64,000 nt of DNA from Argentina anserina (lineage: Eukaryota; Streptophyta; Magnoliopsida; Rosales; Rosaceae): NCBI RefSeq assembly GCF_933775445.1, contig NC_065874.1:32124501-32188500 (forward strand), written 5' to 3'. Below are positions 12,378-23,800 of this stretch, one piece after another. A program made the translations under genes and the position numbers. The first letter of the stretch is position 1, and each line of letters starts with the position of its first letter. A model generated the notes under the pieces. It ran no database searches, was not told where the DNA came from, and was given only the letters and a program-made list of their open reading frames with translations.

Positions 12378-12729
12378 TTCTAGTTTCTTATCAAGTCCAA
12401 GATTATACGAGAAAAAGAAAAAAGAAAAAAGAAATTAGCAGACATCTAACAGTCACATCCATACGTCAAACCCTTGCTTGATTCATTGTAACCTGTTTTT
12501 TTGTTTTGTTTCAACTCCTACTTTCAATTCATTTGTATACAGTCGAAAGAACTCGACCCTTCCTTTCTGCTCCTTTGTGTTACTCTTATAATGGACATTA
12601 GATAGCATTTTTAGTAGCAACAGAAGTTCCAAATTACTACTAGATCTGATGGCAGCTTCTAATTCAGTTATTGATTACACATTATATGATATTAACAAGG
12701 GAATATATCCACCTGACGTGCCAAAGATG
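12378..12729. other. Convergent 3' intergenic spacer
   Basis: Short spacer between the 3' ends of the convergent response-regulator gene and the minus-strand gene ending at 12730. It presumably holds both 3' UTRs; nothing else is seen. Confidence 0.4.
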
Positions 12730-15700
12730 CTACGTATTCTTCATGTTACTCTGTGCAGCTGCATCCTTTAATACCTTCTGCACACAGAGAAACTGAAGAA
12801 CATAGCTCTGAAGCATCATAACCTGGGAAGATGAGTTAGCGAATTCACTTTGTCGTTTGATTTCCCTCTTTATTTCCTGAGGCTCAGAATCTTCCATTTC
12901 TGTATTAACAAATGAATGAATCATATTACTGATCAGAAAATTTGAAAAATTAAACCAAGGTATAAATACCTTTGTTCCGACTTTGACATGGAAGAGGAAT
13001 TCCTGAGTGATGGGATTCTCTGTCCACAATACAACCCTCTCAGTTTGACATACAGATCAGATAGTGATAAGTAGAAAGAAAAAAAAACTATTGTATCTGG
13101 TGCAACTTACACTTTTTCATCCACTGTATTTTGAACTTTATCTGGGCTCTTCAGAAATGATGATGCCTCCTCTGCATGGTCAGGCATATAGGTTGCTTTT
13201 ATACTTTCCTCTAGTCCTGAATCCTCATCCCTGGCGTTACTGCATACGCTGTTTTTGTCCTTTGATTGTAAAGCACTTGCTGCATCTTCACTTACCTTGA
13301 ACAAGTTCTTCAGAATAGCATTTTCTTGCTCCTGCCTAGAATTCTCTTTAGGCTGGAATTTTGATTTCCCCTCCTCGGCCTTGCTAAAACTCTCCTGTGC
13401 TGAAAAATCAGGAGATGGGGTCTGATCATGTGAGCATGCTAAAAGATCTGATTTTCTTGGTCCAAAACCAATGTTAGAGGTCACAGGAGGAGAATCATGA
13501 AATGCAAATCTCTGCGAGATAAAACTGCCTGAAGGTGAACTTGTTACAGGTTCACAGTGCTGGGAAGATGTGGCATCCAAATCTGGGGAATCAAATGCAA
13601 TGAAAGGATCTCGAGATAAAGGCTTAGAGCCTGCTGGTGGATAATAATTTTGACGGAAAGAACTGGACCCTGAATTTATATCAACTGACATGTATCTTTC
13701 CTCAGACCACCAATTGTGGTCTGGGGTTGACTTTTTCTGGAAAGGAGTGTTTGAGTGGTGGGAGGGTTTCATCAAAGATGATTTTGATATATTTCTACAT
13801 TTCCCTGAACCATGTGAAATATTCTCCTGCTGAAAAAAGTCCCTGCTTCTGTCTTGTGTCATTTCCGTAGAAGTTATGTCCACATGATACTTATAATCAG
13901 GCTCGGCAAATGAATTGACATGTCTCCTCTTGCTGTGTTTTCTGGTTGATCTTGGCAGTGAATCATCGGTTGCATTGACCCTCACTGACATTAATGGGAA
14001 CAAAAGTAGTTTCAGTTATAAGAAATAAGATTATGAAGTTGGCAAAATCAGAAAGTAATACTACATTATCCAATACTATTAAGCAATAGATATATACCTG
14101 CACTTGATGAGCATGACTCCTCACTGCCAAAAGACACGAAAGGTAATGATACACGAGTCAACCATATAGGTGGGGTACAAAATCAATGTGAAAACAAAAG
14201 GTCATTGCCACTCTATACCTGAGCAGGCTGGTATTATCCCTATCATATTCAGTTGCAAAGCAAGACCAATCACGCCTGCTTGCTACACCTTGAAAATCAA
14301 AATTCATTCCCCGTGTATGCTGTCTGTACATCACCAAGACACAAGTCTTTGAGTGTGTGTACAGCGATGATGGAAACTTGGAAAGCTACCTCAGTATGTA
14401 GGCATACCTCTGTCCATTGGATATCATAAAATCAAGATCATTCTCTAATACTTGGTGCCTCAAATTTGCTGGTGACTCTGAAGAGAGAGACATGGGAGAG
14501 GAACATCAGATCAAAAACCAGTACAGAAAAACCATAGCTGGAGCAAAGAGTTCATTCTGTGTTGAAATTAGATAAACAACTTTTAGCGGTAATATTGGGG
14601 CCACAAGAACTAATCCAACCATGCAATGCAGATAGGCCAGTTGAAATTAGTTTGAGATAAAAAAAATTAAAACCTATGCCTACTTGAACCCCCCAAGATT
14701 ATATGCTTGTTCGCAAACAGACAACAGATTGATTATGATTCGTAAGGCATAATTAAAGTGAGAGTTTGAGACAGAGTACCTAAGATGTTGAACTTGTCTG
14801 TTATACTTGAACAAAACCTGTACAGACGCCATAAATTAGCAAGAAGACATAACAAAAATAAACTAGAATAGAGGTAACCAATTACCTCGTTGGTGAAAAT
14901 GGTTCTTCAAAAGTGAAATCTGACATCCCATACTCTCCATGCATCATATTATCAACAGATCTATGGTTCACAACACTTGGCCTCTTCAGTGATAAATCAT
15001 GTTCCCATTCATTAAAAGAGTCTTCCTCAAGGAAGCTAGACCTACCTGGTATGGTGGTATATATATATAAACAAGTCATTTTATTTTCAAAAATAAAAAA
15101 TAAACAAGTCATTTTAGCCCATATATGGAAACTTTCTAGAAGAAAATAACAAAAGGTCGAATAGAATGAAGACAGTTACTTTACCATTCCATCTATCTTT
15201 GCAGCTGTTTTCAATTTCATCAAACATTCTTCTGCTTCCATAATATGTTTGAAAATTACTATCATGACTATCAAATTGATTGCAATCACTGCAAGTGGAG
15301 AATTTGTTCTTTGGATTACTGAATGAATGAATCAAATCCATAGAGAACTCTAAACAACTGCTAGTAAGGGGCATAGAGACATCTTGCATTACTGTGTCCT
15401 GCATTAAGAATTACATTAATAAGCTTGTATGTCAGAATTATCATGAAAACAGCAGCAGAAGATTAAACAATTATTGAAGCAGCATTGTGATATTAAATAT
15501 ATCAGATGAGTTGAAGCAGCATGAACCATTCTATATGACAAAATATCCTAACATGATAACATAAAGCCCATTCTAAAAACTTCTTAAGGGAATATGTACT
15601 AAAGGATTCTGAATGAGATAAACATATAGTAAGAAAGATACACGCCATATTGAATAACCACCTACAAGTTGATCATGACTCTCACCATTCCAATTTCAAT

Positions 15701-18613
15701 ATCATCCAGACGCTTCAAGTTCTTAAATGAGCTCACTTTGCTTGCACCAAGCAATGGCGAGGAGCAATCATAGGAGAAGGTCCTAAAATCATAACAAATC
15801 AAGCCATTAGATTTACTTAGAATCTTCTCTCCAAACATAGAGTGCTTACTTTGATACCAAGGTAATAAGCGTAGTTTTAGTATCTAAGTCAAAGCTGACA
15901 ATAAAATTAGTGAAGACCATTTCATTAAAAACATATACTTTAAAACCGGAGGTGTAGAAATCTGGGTTCCAACTTATCAAACTATTAGTTTTTAAAAGAG
16001 AGAAAGAAATATATAATAAAAGAAAAGACAACAGCTGACATACGATGGTAGAAACAGTTACCTTCCAGCCTGTTTCGGTGAATGGACTGGCGTTTCCATT
16101 CCCACTTTTCCCAAACCTATCAGGTAAGAATGAAAGTCAAGAAGTTTATCAATGTTAGAATGAAACGATATTAGATTTCTCTGGACGCCGAAGCCTAACC
16201 ATATTAGATGTTAAATGTTTGCCAATTGTTTGGCAACCATACTAAGAGTCATCCATTCTATTATTCTCGTTCATAAATAAAGCAGACCAAGCTTTGAAAG
16301 CTATAACCTAAGAATGATGTGTGTAATTAAAGACATGCTGATGGGATTAAACCCAATCCTAATCCCACCCCGTTTTCGCCCCCAAGACTTAATCTAATGT
16401 CTAGGAAAAATATAGAGTTCCTCCATTTTCTAGCTTATTGATTGCTCATCTTACTTCCAGAAGATCAGAAATAGACTTGAACACTTCCATTTAAAATCAG
16501 CTTTCAATCATAAATTGAAGGGGAAACCATAAAATTTGACCACCCCATAGTGAAAAGTAGTTGGTGTTGTAGATATGAGTTAAAAATGAAAGTATAAAAA
16601 GCAATTGATGAACTGACAAATTACAATATCATACCTTCAACTGAAAATGCAACATGAGCTTCATGGACTGGACTTCCTTCAACGTAATCATCCTCCAATC
16701 CATCATTGCCGAAAAAATCAAGTACACAAGACTCTGAAACTGAAGGGGAACAAGTTTGTAGAGCAAACTTAGTCAGAAGCCGATAAGTAACTATATAAAA
16801 CAACCCATAATGACGAGGATGAAAGTGACTTTCAATGCTATCCAAATTTCATGACAGCACTCTTTTGGTACAACGGAAACATAAAACTCCAAGAAAATAT
16901 TCAATAGATTTCTACTTACGCTGCTCGACAGGTGTCTTCAAGTTATGTGGGTTAGAATACATTTCATTGAAAGACTTTCTTTGATTATCAGGAGCAGTAG
17001 TGATAGCCCTGGTATGAACAGTATATGTCAGCTTTCCCCAGGAAAGGGTGAAGTCTAGCAGAGCAATCAAACAGACATGATACTCACTCTATTGGAGATG
17101 CAACCTCCAAATCAAAGCCTGATTCAGCTCCTGTTTCAACATATAATTAATAAGTTGTAAAAACAGCTTCCAGTTATGTCGTACAAAAGTATAGGGTCAG
17201 GTAACAGCAGCTAGGTGCACAGAGCGGAGGATGAGAAGTTAAGAAGATGAAGTTGAAAAGCTTACTTGTTTTGTTAAATTGAGCAGAAGTGGGAGGAGCA
17301 GCCTTCTTTGGAGCAATTGTTTGTGGATCCACTAAGTGATCATACTTCACTCTGGAAGCCTTAGCTTTTATGTCTTCCCTTCCTGGTATGATTGTAAAAG
17401 TAAGAAATGGAGGAAAATAATTAAAAACAAACAGAGATTAAAATAGATTGGTGGAAAAATTAAATAGAAATTTACTTAATTTAGACTGATAAGTGATATT
17501 TTGATAGTATAAGAAAAGAAAATGAAAATTCTTATTGGTTTATTCAAGTAAATTGAGCAGAAATCAGGACTTGTAAATCACAATATCATAGCTAAGATTT
17601 AAGTTAAACCAATTTTAGTTGCAGTGCCACAATACTGCATATCCTCAGACTTGGAAATTATGAGTTCTGACCGGGTATCTGACCCTCACTTAAATGAAAA
17701 TCACTAGGATTCGCATTATCCCATAATTTTAGTTCTCAAAAGTCACAACTCTTGGCATAACAGCAGATAATAAATTGCTCTTAATAACCTACTGAGTTTA
17801 GTTAAAAGCTTACCATTGGCACAAGCAGATTTCTGTCCTTGGGATACCTTTGACAAGTTAAGTAAACTGAGAATATCCAATGACTGATGTTCTTTGTCAT
17901 GTTTCTCAGCTGGTTGTGTATATGCATAGCTCTCTATCCCATTTGTTTGCTGCTGATGCTGTTGCTGTCGCCTTCTTTGTTCAAAATATTGTTTTTGCCT
18001 TTACGAAAAAAGAAAAAGAAAAAAAGGGGTCAGACTTGTATTACTAATCTCTACAACCTTTAAGGTTTAAACATTAGTCCAATGTTCAACAGCTAATTCT
18101 TCAAGGAATATAACTTCACTTAAAATGCACCAATTTGTATATATAAAATAGTAAGACTTTGCAAGATAACCATGTGATTTCATACCAATATACTAACTAG
18201 ACCTCAGTGCTGTAAATTTTCTTTCCACTGCATAATTGAAAACTTCTACTCACAAGGACAAGTACTGGAGGAACAAAATAAAGATGGTACCCGTACCTGT
18301 TCAGTGTAGACTTCCTAGACTGAGATTCCCAAGAGCAAACAAGATTTACCATGTAGATAACAAATTATAACATGTCAGGCATATATCAGTATCATTTGTA
18401 CTATACCCTGCCTACGCCACACAAAAGATACCGGTAAAAACTTAAAACAAAGAACTGCAGATTCCGAAACTGCAAGACCAATATATTAAAAACTGTAACA
18501 TAAGATTTAAGTACAGACTCGAAAGCTACTGAAGTCACAGCCGATTCATACAGTGACTGTAAGTTGAAATGAGACTTACAGTATTCACTTTCCTCCTTGA
18601 ACCTCCCATCCAT
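12730..18613 (-). CDS. Many-exon plant protein of unknown function with C-terminal coiled coil
   Basis: At least 14 small exons read in order on the minus strand with good GT-AG ends, from MDGRFKEESEY (18613) to ...QSNKMKNT-like tail residues and TAG at 12730-12732. Landmarks are an Arg/Gln-rich segment QKQYFEQRRRQQQ (about 17990), SLDILSLLNLSK, a short acidic exon VLDFFGNDGLEDDY (about 16700), EWEHDLSLKRPS (about 15000), and a large Ser-rich exon (13989 to about 13107). The final exon is predicted to be helical (EIKREIKRQSEF to VLQFLCVQKVLKDA). No catalytic motif is visible; the product is probably a disordered scaffold. I cannot name the family. The junction of exon 1 to exon 2 (18560/18331) is unclear, because no AG acceptor sits in the required phase. 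A 5'-UTR intron is likely (splice-like CTTACC near 18844). Confidence 0.65.
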
Positions 18614-19172
18614 TGCAACATTATTGAAAATAAAACCTGAAATTAAGAAATTTCACCCCGAAGTTATTAAAATTCACTCATGAAATTCTGAATCACCATT
18701 CATTCATTTGCGAAAAGTATCGAAAAATGCTTAGATTCTCAAAACAAAAACAGTAATTGTGAAATTGAGCCAATCGACGACCAAAATGCACACACAAAAT
18801 AGAGAAACCTAACAACTCCCACATGAAATCTGAGAGAAATCGCTTACCAAATCGAGCTAGGGTTTAGTCCCGAAGCTCCACCAAGCTTCTCTTCAGCTTC
18901 CGAAGTTCACCGAGCTCAAAAACCTAGAATCCAGAGAGAATCTGAGAGAGAACAATTGAAGATTGAATCAGAGTTACAATCGGGGCATCAATTTCGTAGT
19001 GTAGCAAAAGATCAATTACCTGTGAAACTCGGAGGGCACCGACTCAGTGATTTGGTACTACTCGGAGGCGGAGATAGAGTGGCGGCGGCGGCGGCGATGA
19101 GGACACGTAGAGAAGAAGCAAGGCGAGAGTGAAATAGGGTGGAGTGGTTTTGCGGTTCAGATTGAATATGGA

Positions 19173-19208
19173 GAGAAGAAGAAGAAGAAGAAGAAGAAGA
19201 AGAAGAAA
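19173..19208. repeat. (GAA)n trinucleotide microsatellite
   Basis: About eleven GAA/AAG units lie roughly 560 bp upstream of the start codon of the minus-strand gene. Confidence 0.9.
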
Positions 19209-19871
19209 AGCGAAGGGGTTCAGATTGAACCAATTTTGCCGCATTTAACAAATTTAATTTGGCGCGTTTATTATTGAAATAACGGATATCTATGGGGTTC
19301 CCATTCCTGACCCGAGCCCAAACCCATTTGTATGGGCTTGAGCCCGATATTTTTTTGGTATTGTGGAGAGTTTCAAGACCAATGGAAAGTGAGAGATTAC
19401 TACTACAGTAGTTGTAGTTACACTCTTCCATGAAATGACATATTATGATCTTAGTAATTTCACCAATTTAGTGATGGCGTTGCCGATACCGGCTAACGTT
19501 TTTCGTCGGTTGATGTCGTTGGGTGTTTTTGTTGGTCTGGCAGGGTTTTGTTGGTTACTAAGCTGGTATGGTCATTGATGATTGATTTACTATCCAACTC
19601 TTTAGAACCAAGTTGGTATGGTCATTGTCTCATTGACCTTCAGGATTAAAATTGGACTATTCGAGTTCCAAAACTTTTCTTTCGTTGGTGTATTTGGGGG
19701 AGCATTATTTCTTCACTAAATTGTTGGCGTTGGGCTTTGGGCTAAAGTGGTTGTAATCCCAGAACCTCGGCAGCTACCCAAATCCGAAGCCCAATAGAAC
19801 GGGTCAAAACCTCAGGTGCGTTTCTGTTAAATTACACAAATGACGACATCCTTTCGTAATCTACTACCCTT

Positions 19872-19899
19872 AAACCCTATCACATCGCGCTTATAAATA
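19872..19899 (+). promoter_or_regulatory. Telo-box and TATA box of a small-RNA-type promoter
   Basis: AAACCCTA (telo-box, 19872-19879) is followed 12 bp later by TATAAATA (19892-19899). A GGGCC-related site II-like motif (AAGCCCAATAG) lies upstream near 19788. Telo-box plus site II plus TATA is the arrangement known from plant snoRNA and ribosomal-protein gene promoters. Downstream, no long reading frame appears, but a two-hairpin RNA can be folded (20108-20247). Confidence 0.5.
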
Positions 19900-20107
19900 C
19901 AAGACCCAGAAGAAACACCTACTTGCAGGCTTGCAGCCAAGCATAATCGTCTTCTTCCTTGTTACTATTTGCTTCCATGCTCTCGTTTTTTATTTTCCAA
20001 ATCATTTGGTTAATTTAGTTTTGTGTTTTGCTTTGCATTCTTTTGTGGACTAGGTTTACTGTGTTAAATCTCGTGTTGTTGATGTCTAAGGGTTTTAGGG
20101 TTTAAGA

Positions 20108-20247
20108 TCTGTGCACAATAAGCCGATGCTCTGGATGATTCAAAGGAAGGAAGCATGGTGATGTGCACAGAAATTGAATTTTAACGGTCCGCATGTCTGC
20201 CCTCTCTGATCTTCTCTGATTTGAGGGCCTGGTTACGACCCACATTT
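20108..20247 (+). ncRNA. Candidate box H/ACA snoRNA, 140 nt
   Basis: The RNA folds as two hairpins. Hairpin 1 has a perfect 10-bp lower stem (TCTGTGCACA 20108-20117 with TGTGCACAGA 20162-20171), an internal loop and an upper stem ATGCT/AGCAT. Hairpin 2 has a lower stem GGTC/GACC (20186-20189, 20237-20240), an asymmetric internal loop, and an upper stem GCCCTC/GAGGGC (20199-20204, 20223-20228). ACA follows at 20242-20244, exactly three nucleotides before the proposed 3' end. Upper stem to ACA is 13 nt, close to the usual 14-16. The H box is weak: ACAGAA fits ANANNA but overlaps stem 1. If real, it guides pseudouridylation of rRNA or snRNA; the target is not identified. Family assignment is inference from folding by eye. 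Confidence 0.42.
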
Positions 20248-21164
20248 CTTCTTCGCCTTCTCATTCTCTCTGTTTCTCGCTCTATTCAGACTGTAAACAA
20301 GTTCAGTGGATACATGATTTTGCAGAACAAAAATGTAGGGAACAATTGTGGGCCTGTGAAGCTTTGAATTTGCGAGCTCATTTTTCACAAGATCAAGATT
20401 CATTCAGGAGGATACCAAGTTCATCAATATAACAATTCAAGTTTTAAACAATATTTAAAATGAAATGTGTTCTTAGGAATTGCATGTAATATCTGGGTTA
20501 TAAGCAAGCTTTTGAGGACCTCAATTGGACTGAGGCCGGGGGTGAACCACAACATGCGGTCACTAATAGCAAAACTGGACAATAAGATTACCCAAGAGAT
20601 TAAGTAGTAAATAAACCATACAAAACTACTGCGTTACCAAATTAGCAAGTGTAGAAACCTGCAGCAGCTCAGAGGTATTGAGGTTGATGAAATCAGTATC
20701 CTGCTATTTCTGAAAATCCCGAGGATAAATCCAGTGTTTTTCTTGGTCTATTGAGAGCTCTGAATGAAACACTTGCAATATCCACTTCCCCTATTCAATG
20801 AGATGACTAAGAATCCAAGATCATCTATGACGTTCTAAAGATTGTACATTGTAGAGATGATCAATACATCTCTAAATTGCCCTGAAGATTGTTGCGTTAC
20901 GTAATCTGAAATGTGTAACAACAAGAACAGCCATAAACTTGCAGTTGTAATTTGAAGCCAGTAATTATGTGAAGCGGTAATTAAACCTGGAGCAAGTTAA
21001 GAAACCAATAAGAAACTTAGACAATAAAGAAGATTTTTTGTTTAACTGAACTCATGAAACCAGTATAAAATAAACCACTAACAACCTTTTCTCCAACATC
21101 AAACAAAAGAAACCTTGCATCGCCTCAGCTAAATAAACATAAACTGCATATTTGGCTTTTAGCC
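20248..21164. other. Intergenic, upstream of the Cys-rich protein gene
   Basis: No gene is seen. The last 110 bases form the presumed promoter/5' UTR of the 21165 gene. The phrase TTTAACTGAACTCATGAA near 21040 recurs as TTTTGACTGAACTCGTGAA ahead of the related gene at 26011. Confidence 0.35.
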
Positions 21165-21662
21165 ATGGCTAGAGGTGATCAAAATATGCTTATCAAGGTA
21201 GGTTTGATGTCAGTAAGTGTAGCAATATTCATGTCATCATTTGCAGCTGCTGAAGAATACAGAGCGTGTCATGATGCTGCGGCGGGCCCTACTGGCGAGT
21301 TGAACTATTTCGACATTCCTGATGCCTCCCCTCCAAGTTCTTTAGAAGTATACGTGTTCCCTCCGAATCTATCACCGGAATCTTATCAGAAGTTGGAGGA
21401 ATGTGCAAATAAGATTAAAGCAGATTATGCTGATGAGATCCTTGCCAGTATTTTGAAAAGTGAGCCTCTCACTGTGGATAGTTGCCAAGGCCTTGTGTAT
21501 TTGGGATATGATTGTCACATCCGTTTAGTGAAAACTCTGCTCTCACGTCCGGATTTAAAAGAAAAGGCTTCTGAGGCACTGCCTAAGAGTTTGCAGATTT
21601 GGGATGCATGTGCCTACCTTGTTGCTGATGATCAGTCTGTTGCTCCTTCTCCTTTCTACTGA
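21165..21662 (+). CDS. ECA1/prolamin-like Cys-rich secreted protein, 165 aa
   Basis: Intronless frame. An N-terminal hydrophobic stretch (about residues 9-28, ending SSFAAAEE) reads as a signal peptide, so the product is probably secreted. The mature part has spaced cysteines in the contexts ACHDA, EECAN, SCQGL, YDCHIRL and DACAYL, resembling the plant prolamin-like (ECA1 gametogenesis-related, DUF1278) domain. Members of that family include egg-cell-secreted EC1 proteins, but many others act elsewhere, so no tissue role is claimed. A related gene lies 4.3 kb downstream on the same strand (GYDCHIRL/GYGCHIRL, PKSLQIWDAC/AKSAQIWHKC), with a PPR gene between them on the other strand. It has five visible mature cysteines instead of the six in its relative. 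The start is the first ATG before the signal peptide. Confidence 0.75.
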   Translation: MARGDQNMLIKVGLMSVSVAIFMSSFAAAEEYRACHDAAAGPTGELNYFDIPDASPPSSLEVYVFPPNLSPESYQKLEECANKIKADYADEILASILKSEPLTVDSCQGLVYLGYDCHIRLVKTLLSRPDLKEKASEALPKSLQIWDACAYLVADDQSVAPSPFY

Positions 21663-23600
21663 TCATAGTAGCAAAGACGATGAGTTTAGTTAAATTCTGA
21701 GAAAAAATTGTTAGTGACTTACAGATAACAAGATTAAACTTACAAGAGAGGTAAAATCTGAGTACTTGGTTTGCGACGAAGATATAAATATGCTATCCTG
21801 AATAATTTGTTTTCAGCCGAACTCTAAAAATAAAGTATGTGTAGAATAAATGCAAGTATGAGATAATTTCTTTCATCACTTGCAAACCACAATATCAAAA
21901 GTTTGGCATGCATGGTATTATGGTAAGCGATGGTATCATAACTTATAGCATTACATAGAAAAACTTCTGATCCAAACCACAATGATCACGAAACATAAAC
22001 AAATGGAGAAAGAGTGCACAAGTTTCTCTCAGGTGCAACATGAGGAGCCAAAACACAATGTAAAGGATAAACAAAGAAACAGAAACCATGATTTATAATC
22101 AGAATTTCATTAGATTAGACTGATAGAATTGGCTATACTACAATAGCAGATGAGCCATATAAGGATTTTTAATCTGGCTCAGCAGGCACTACATATTGTC
22201 ATCTTAACTGCTACAAGTCGAGACTCGAGACAAGATCCAGAATTATCAGTACCATAGCTCAAAATTAAAGTACAGGTTTAACCAACTCAAACATACGCCA
22301 AAAACCTAAAAACTCAACATATTAGCAAGACTGCAAGAGTAAAGATAGTTCAACAAGTGCTTTACTGAAAATATGACTTGAGCATAGTTCTACAACTTTT
22401 CCCTCTCCTTGTAGTTCTGGAAATATCTGCATACATCTCTAGATTCAGCATGGACAGAAAAGTAATAGTATCAGCTAGAATATAACTTTGAAGAAGCTGG
22501 GAACAGAAACATGAGAATTTGGCGGCAACTGATCAGCAATTGGGAAACAATTACAAAAAAGGGCATTCATGAATAAGTCTGACTATGCAATGTCCTGATG
22601 TATAACTGAACAACAAGATGTCCAGGTGTGCATGCAAGTTGCAAATTTAGAACTTGACAAACAAAGAAAAGATCATTACATACATGAGGAAGAAAAAAAA
22701 ATACAATACCTACCTTTTGTTCCTCGCAATATCATCTAGTGCCAATGTGCCACTCCATAGTGTCAATATACTATGATATCTAAGGGTCAAATGAATTTTA
22801 TTTTTGCTTTGATACACAACCATTGCTCAGGTGGAATACAAAACATAGTTATGCACAGCACCATACAATCACATATAGTTTCGGGACATCAAATCATAAA
22901 CACTGAATATCTGATACAAAATGAAAAGCAAAATTGACCAATATGAAAATATCATCCATCCATTCAGAATCTCAGCTCAACTCTGGTTATCAAACAACAG
23001 TATCAAGCTAAAAAAAGACTTCATTGCAACTCACCAGCCAAAAACAGCTAGAGGCATGAGACCGAACCATCCACTTGACATAAGATGGAATTTCAAATTG
23101 CAGACTCTTTTGAAGCCCCTGTGCAGCTCTGAAAGCAGCAGTCCTTTCTTCATAAATAGTCATTCTGCATTCCTCCAAAGGCCTTGCAAGGTAGCTCTAA
23201 ATATACTTTGAAACATCAGTTCTAACATCTATGCAATAGACACAATGAAATAACATAAATTTCAAAGAATATATCAACTCTACCTTCCAAATGAAGTTGA
23301 ACTTGACCTCAACCTATTTTTAATTGGAAGTCCGATGTCAACCTGCACTAGAAATTAGAAAAGGATTTTCTCATTACAGAAGATTTTAACCAATTATGCA
23401 CATCACTTACATCATCAACATATGATTGAATTTGGTATCGCTGATAGGTAGAATGTCTTGCTCCACTTCAAAAGCAGTATTCTTTGCCTTTGGCTTCCAA
23501 ATGGGCCAAATCCTTTGCTGCAGCAAATATTACATTAGCAAATACCAACAACAGTATTAAGGAAAACCCACAACAAGCCACTAGGGAAGAAGTCTGGGTT
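21663..23600. other. Gene-poor stretch between convergent genes
   Basis: AT-rich sequence without recognisable coding potential. The longest frame (22921-23211, +) has no family motif and biased composition. Part may be the 3' UTR of the minus-strand PPR gene, possibly spliced; this cannot be shown from the sequence alone. Confidence 0.3.
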
Positions 23601-23795
23601 TTAACCTGTGGCATCCTCTCTGGAGCTGTAAATTTCAGTTTGTTGTGCTTCCGTCACTTTAAGCAATTTACTTGCAGCAGAGAGTTGCTGATACGTTAAG
23701 TACACAGCATAATTTGGAAGATCCGGAAACTGGCCACAACCTTGAACCTTAAATAACAACTTCTCAGCTTCTTGAATTCCCCTGCTTTGCAACAA
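23601..23795 (-). pseudogene. Degenerate PPR-repeat remnant behind the PPR gene
   Basis: Read on the minus strand just after the PPR stop codon, the segment contains GIQEAEKLLFKVQGCGQF and PDLPNYAVYL. These clearly resemble GRIQEAQKLFSEMQAGCGQL and PDVRTYNIMI inside the intact gene. It looks like a decayed extra PPR unit left from an internal duplication, now separated from the gene by its TAG stop. It may simply be part of the 3' UTR. Confidence 0.5.
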
Positions 23796-23800
23796 CCCGA

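Larger units (their letters stand above)
18614..20107. other. Divergent promoter region between 12730-18613 (-) and the snoRNA unit (+)
   Basis: Contains the presumed 5' UTR and promoter of the minus-strand gene and a (GAA)n tract at 19173-19208. It also contains the promoter and leader of the small RNA candidate. The open frame at 19012-19431 is a translation of the GAA tract (poly-Ser) and is not accepted as a gene. Confidence 0.4.

Noticed and set aside
19012..19431. 139-aa and 66-aa minus-strand frames with poly-Ser or poly-Leu
   Set aside because: Created by the GAA trinucleotide tract in the promoter/5' region of the 12730-18613 gene; no family features.
19900..20250. Possible microRNA precursor or telomerase RNA in place of a snoRNA
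   Set aside because: No known plant miRNA sequence was recognised and the hairpins have large internal loops. The upstream-sequence element expected for a Pol III telomerase RNA promoter was not seen.
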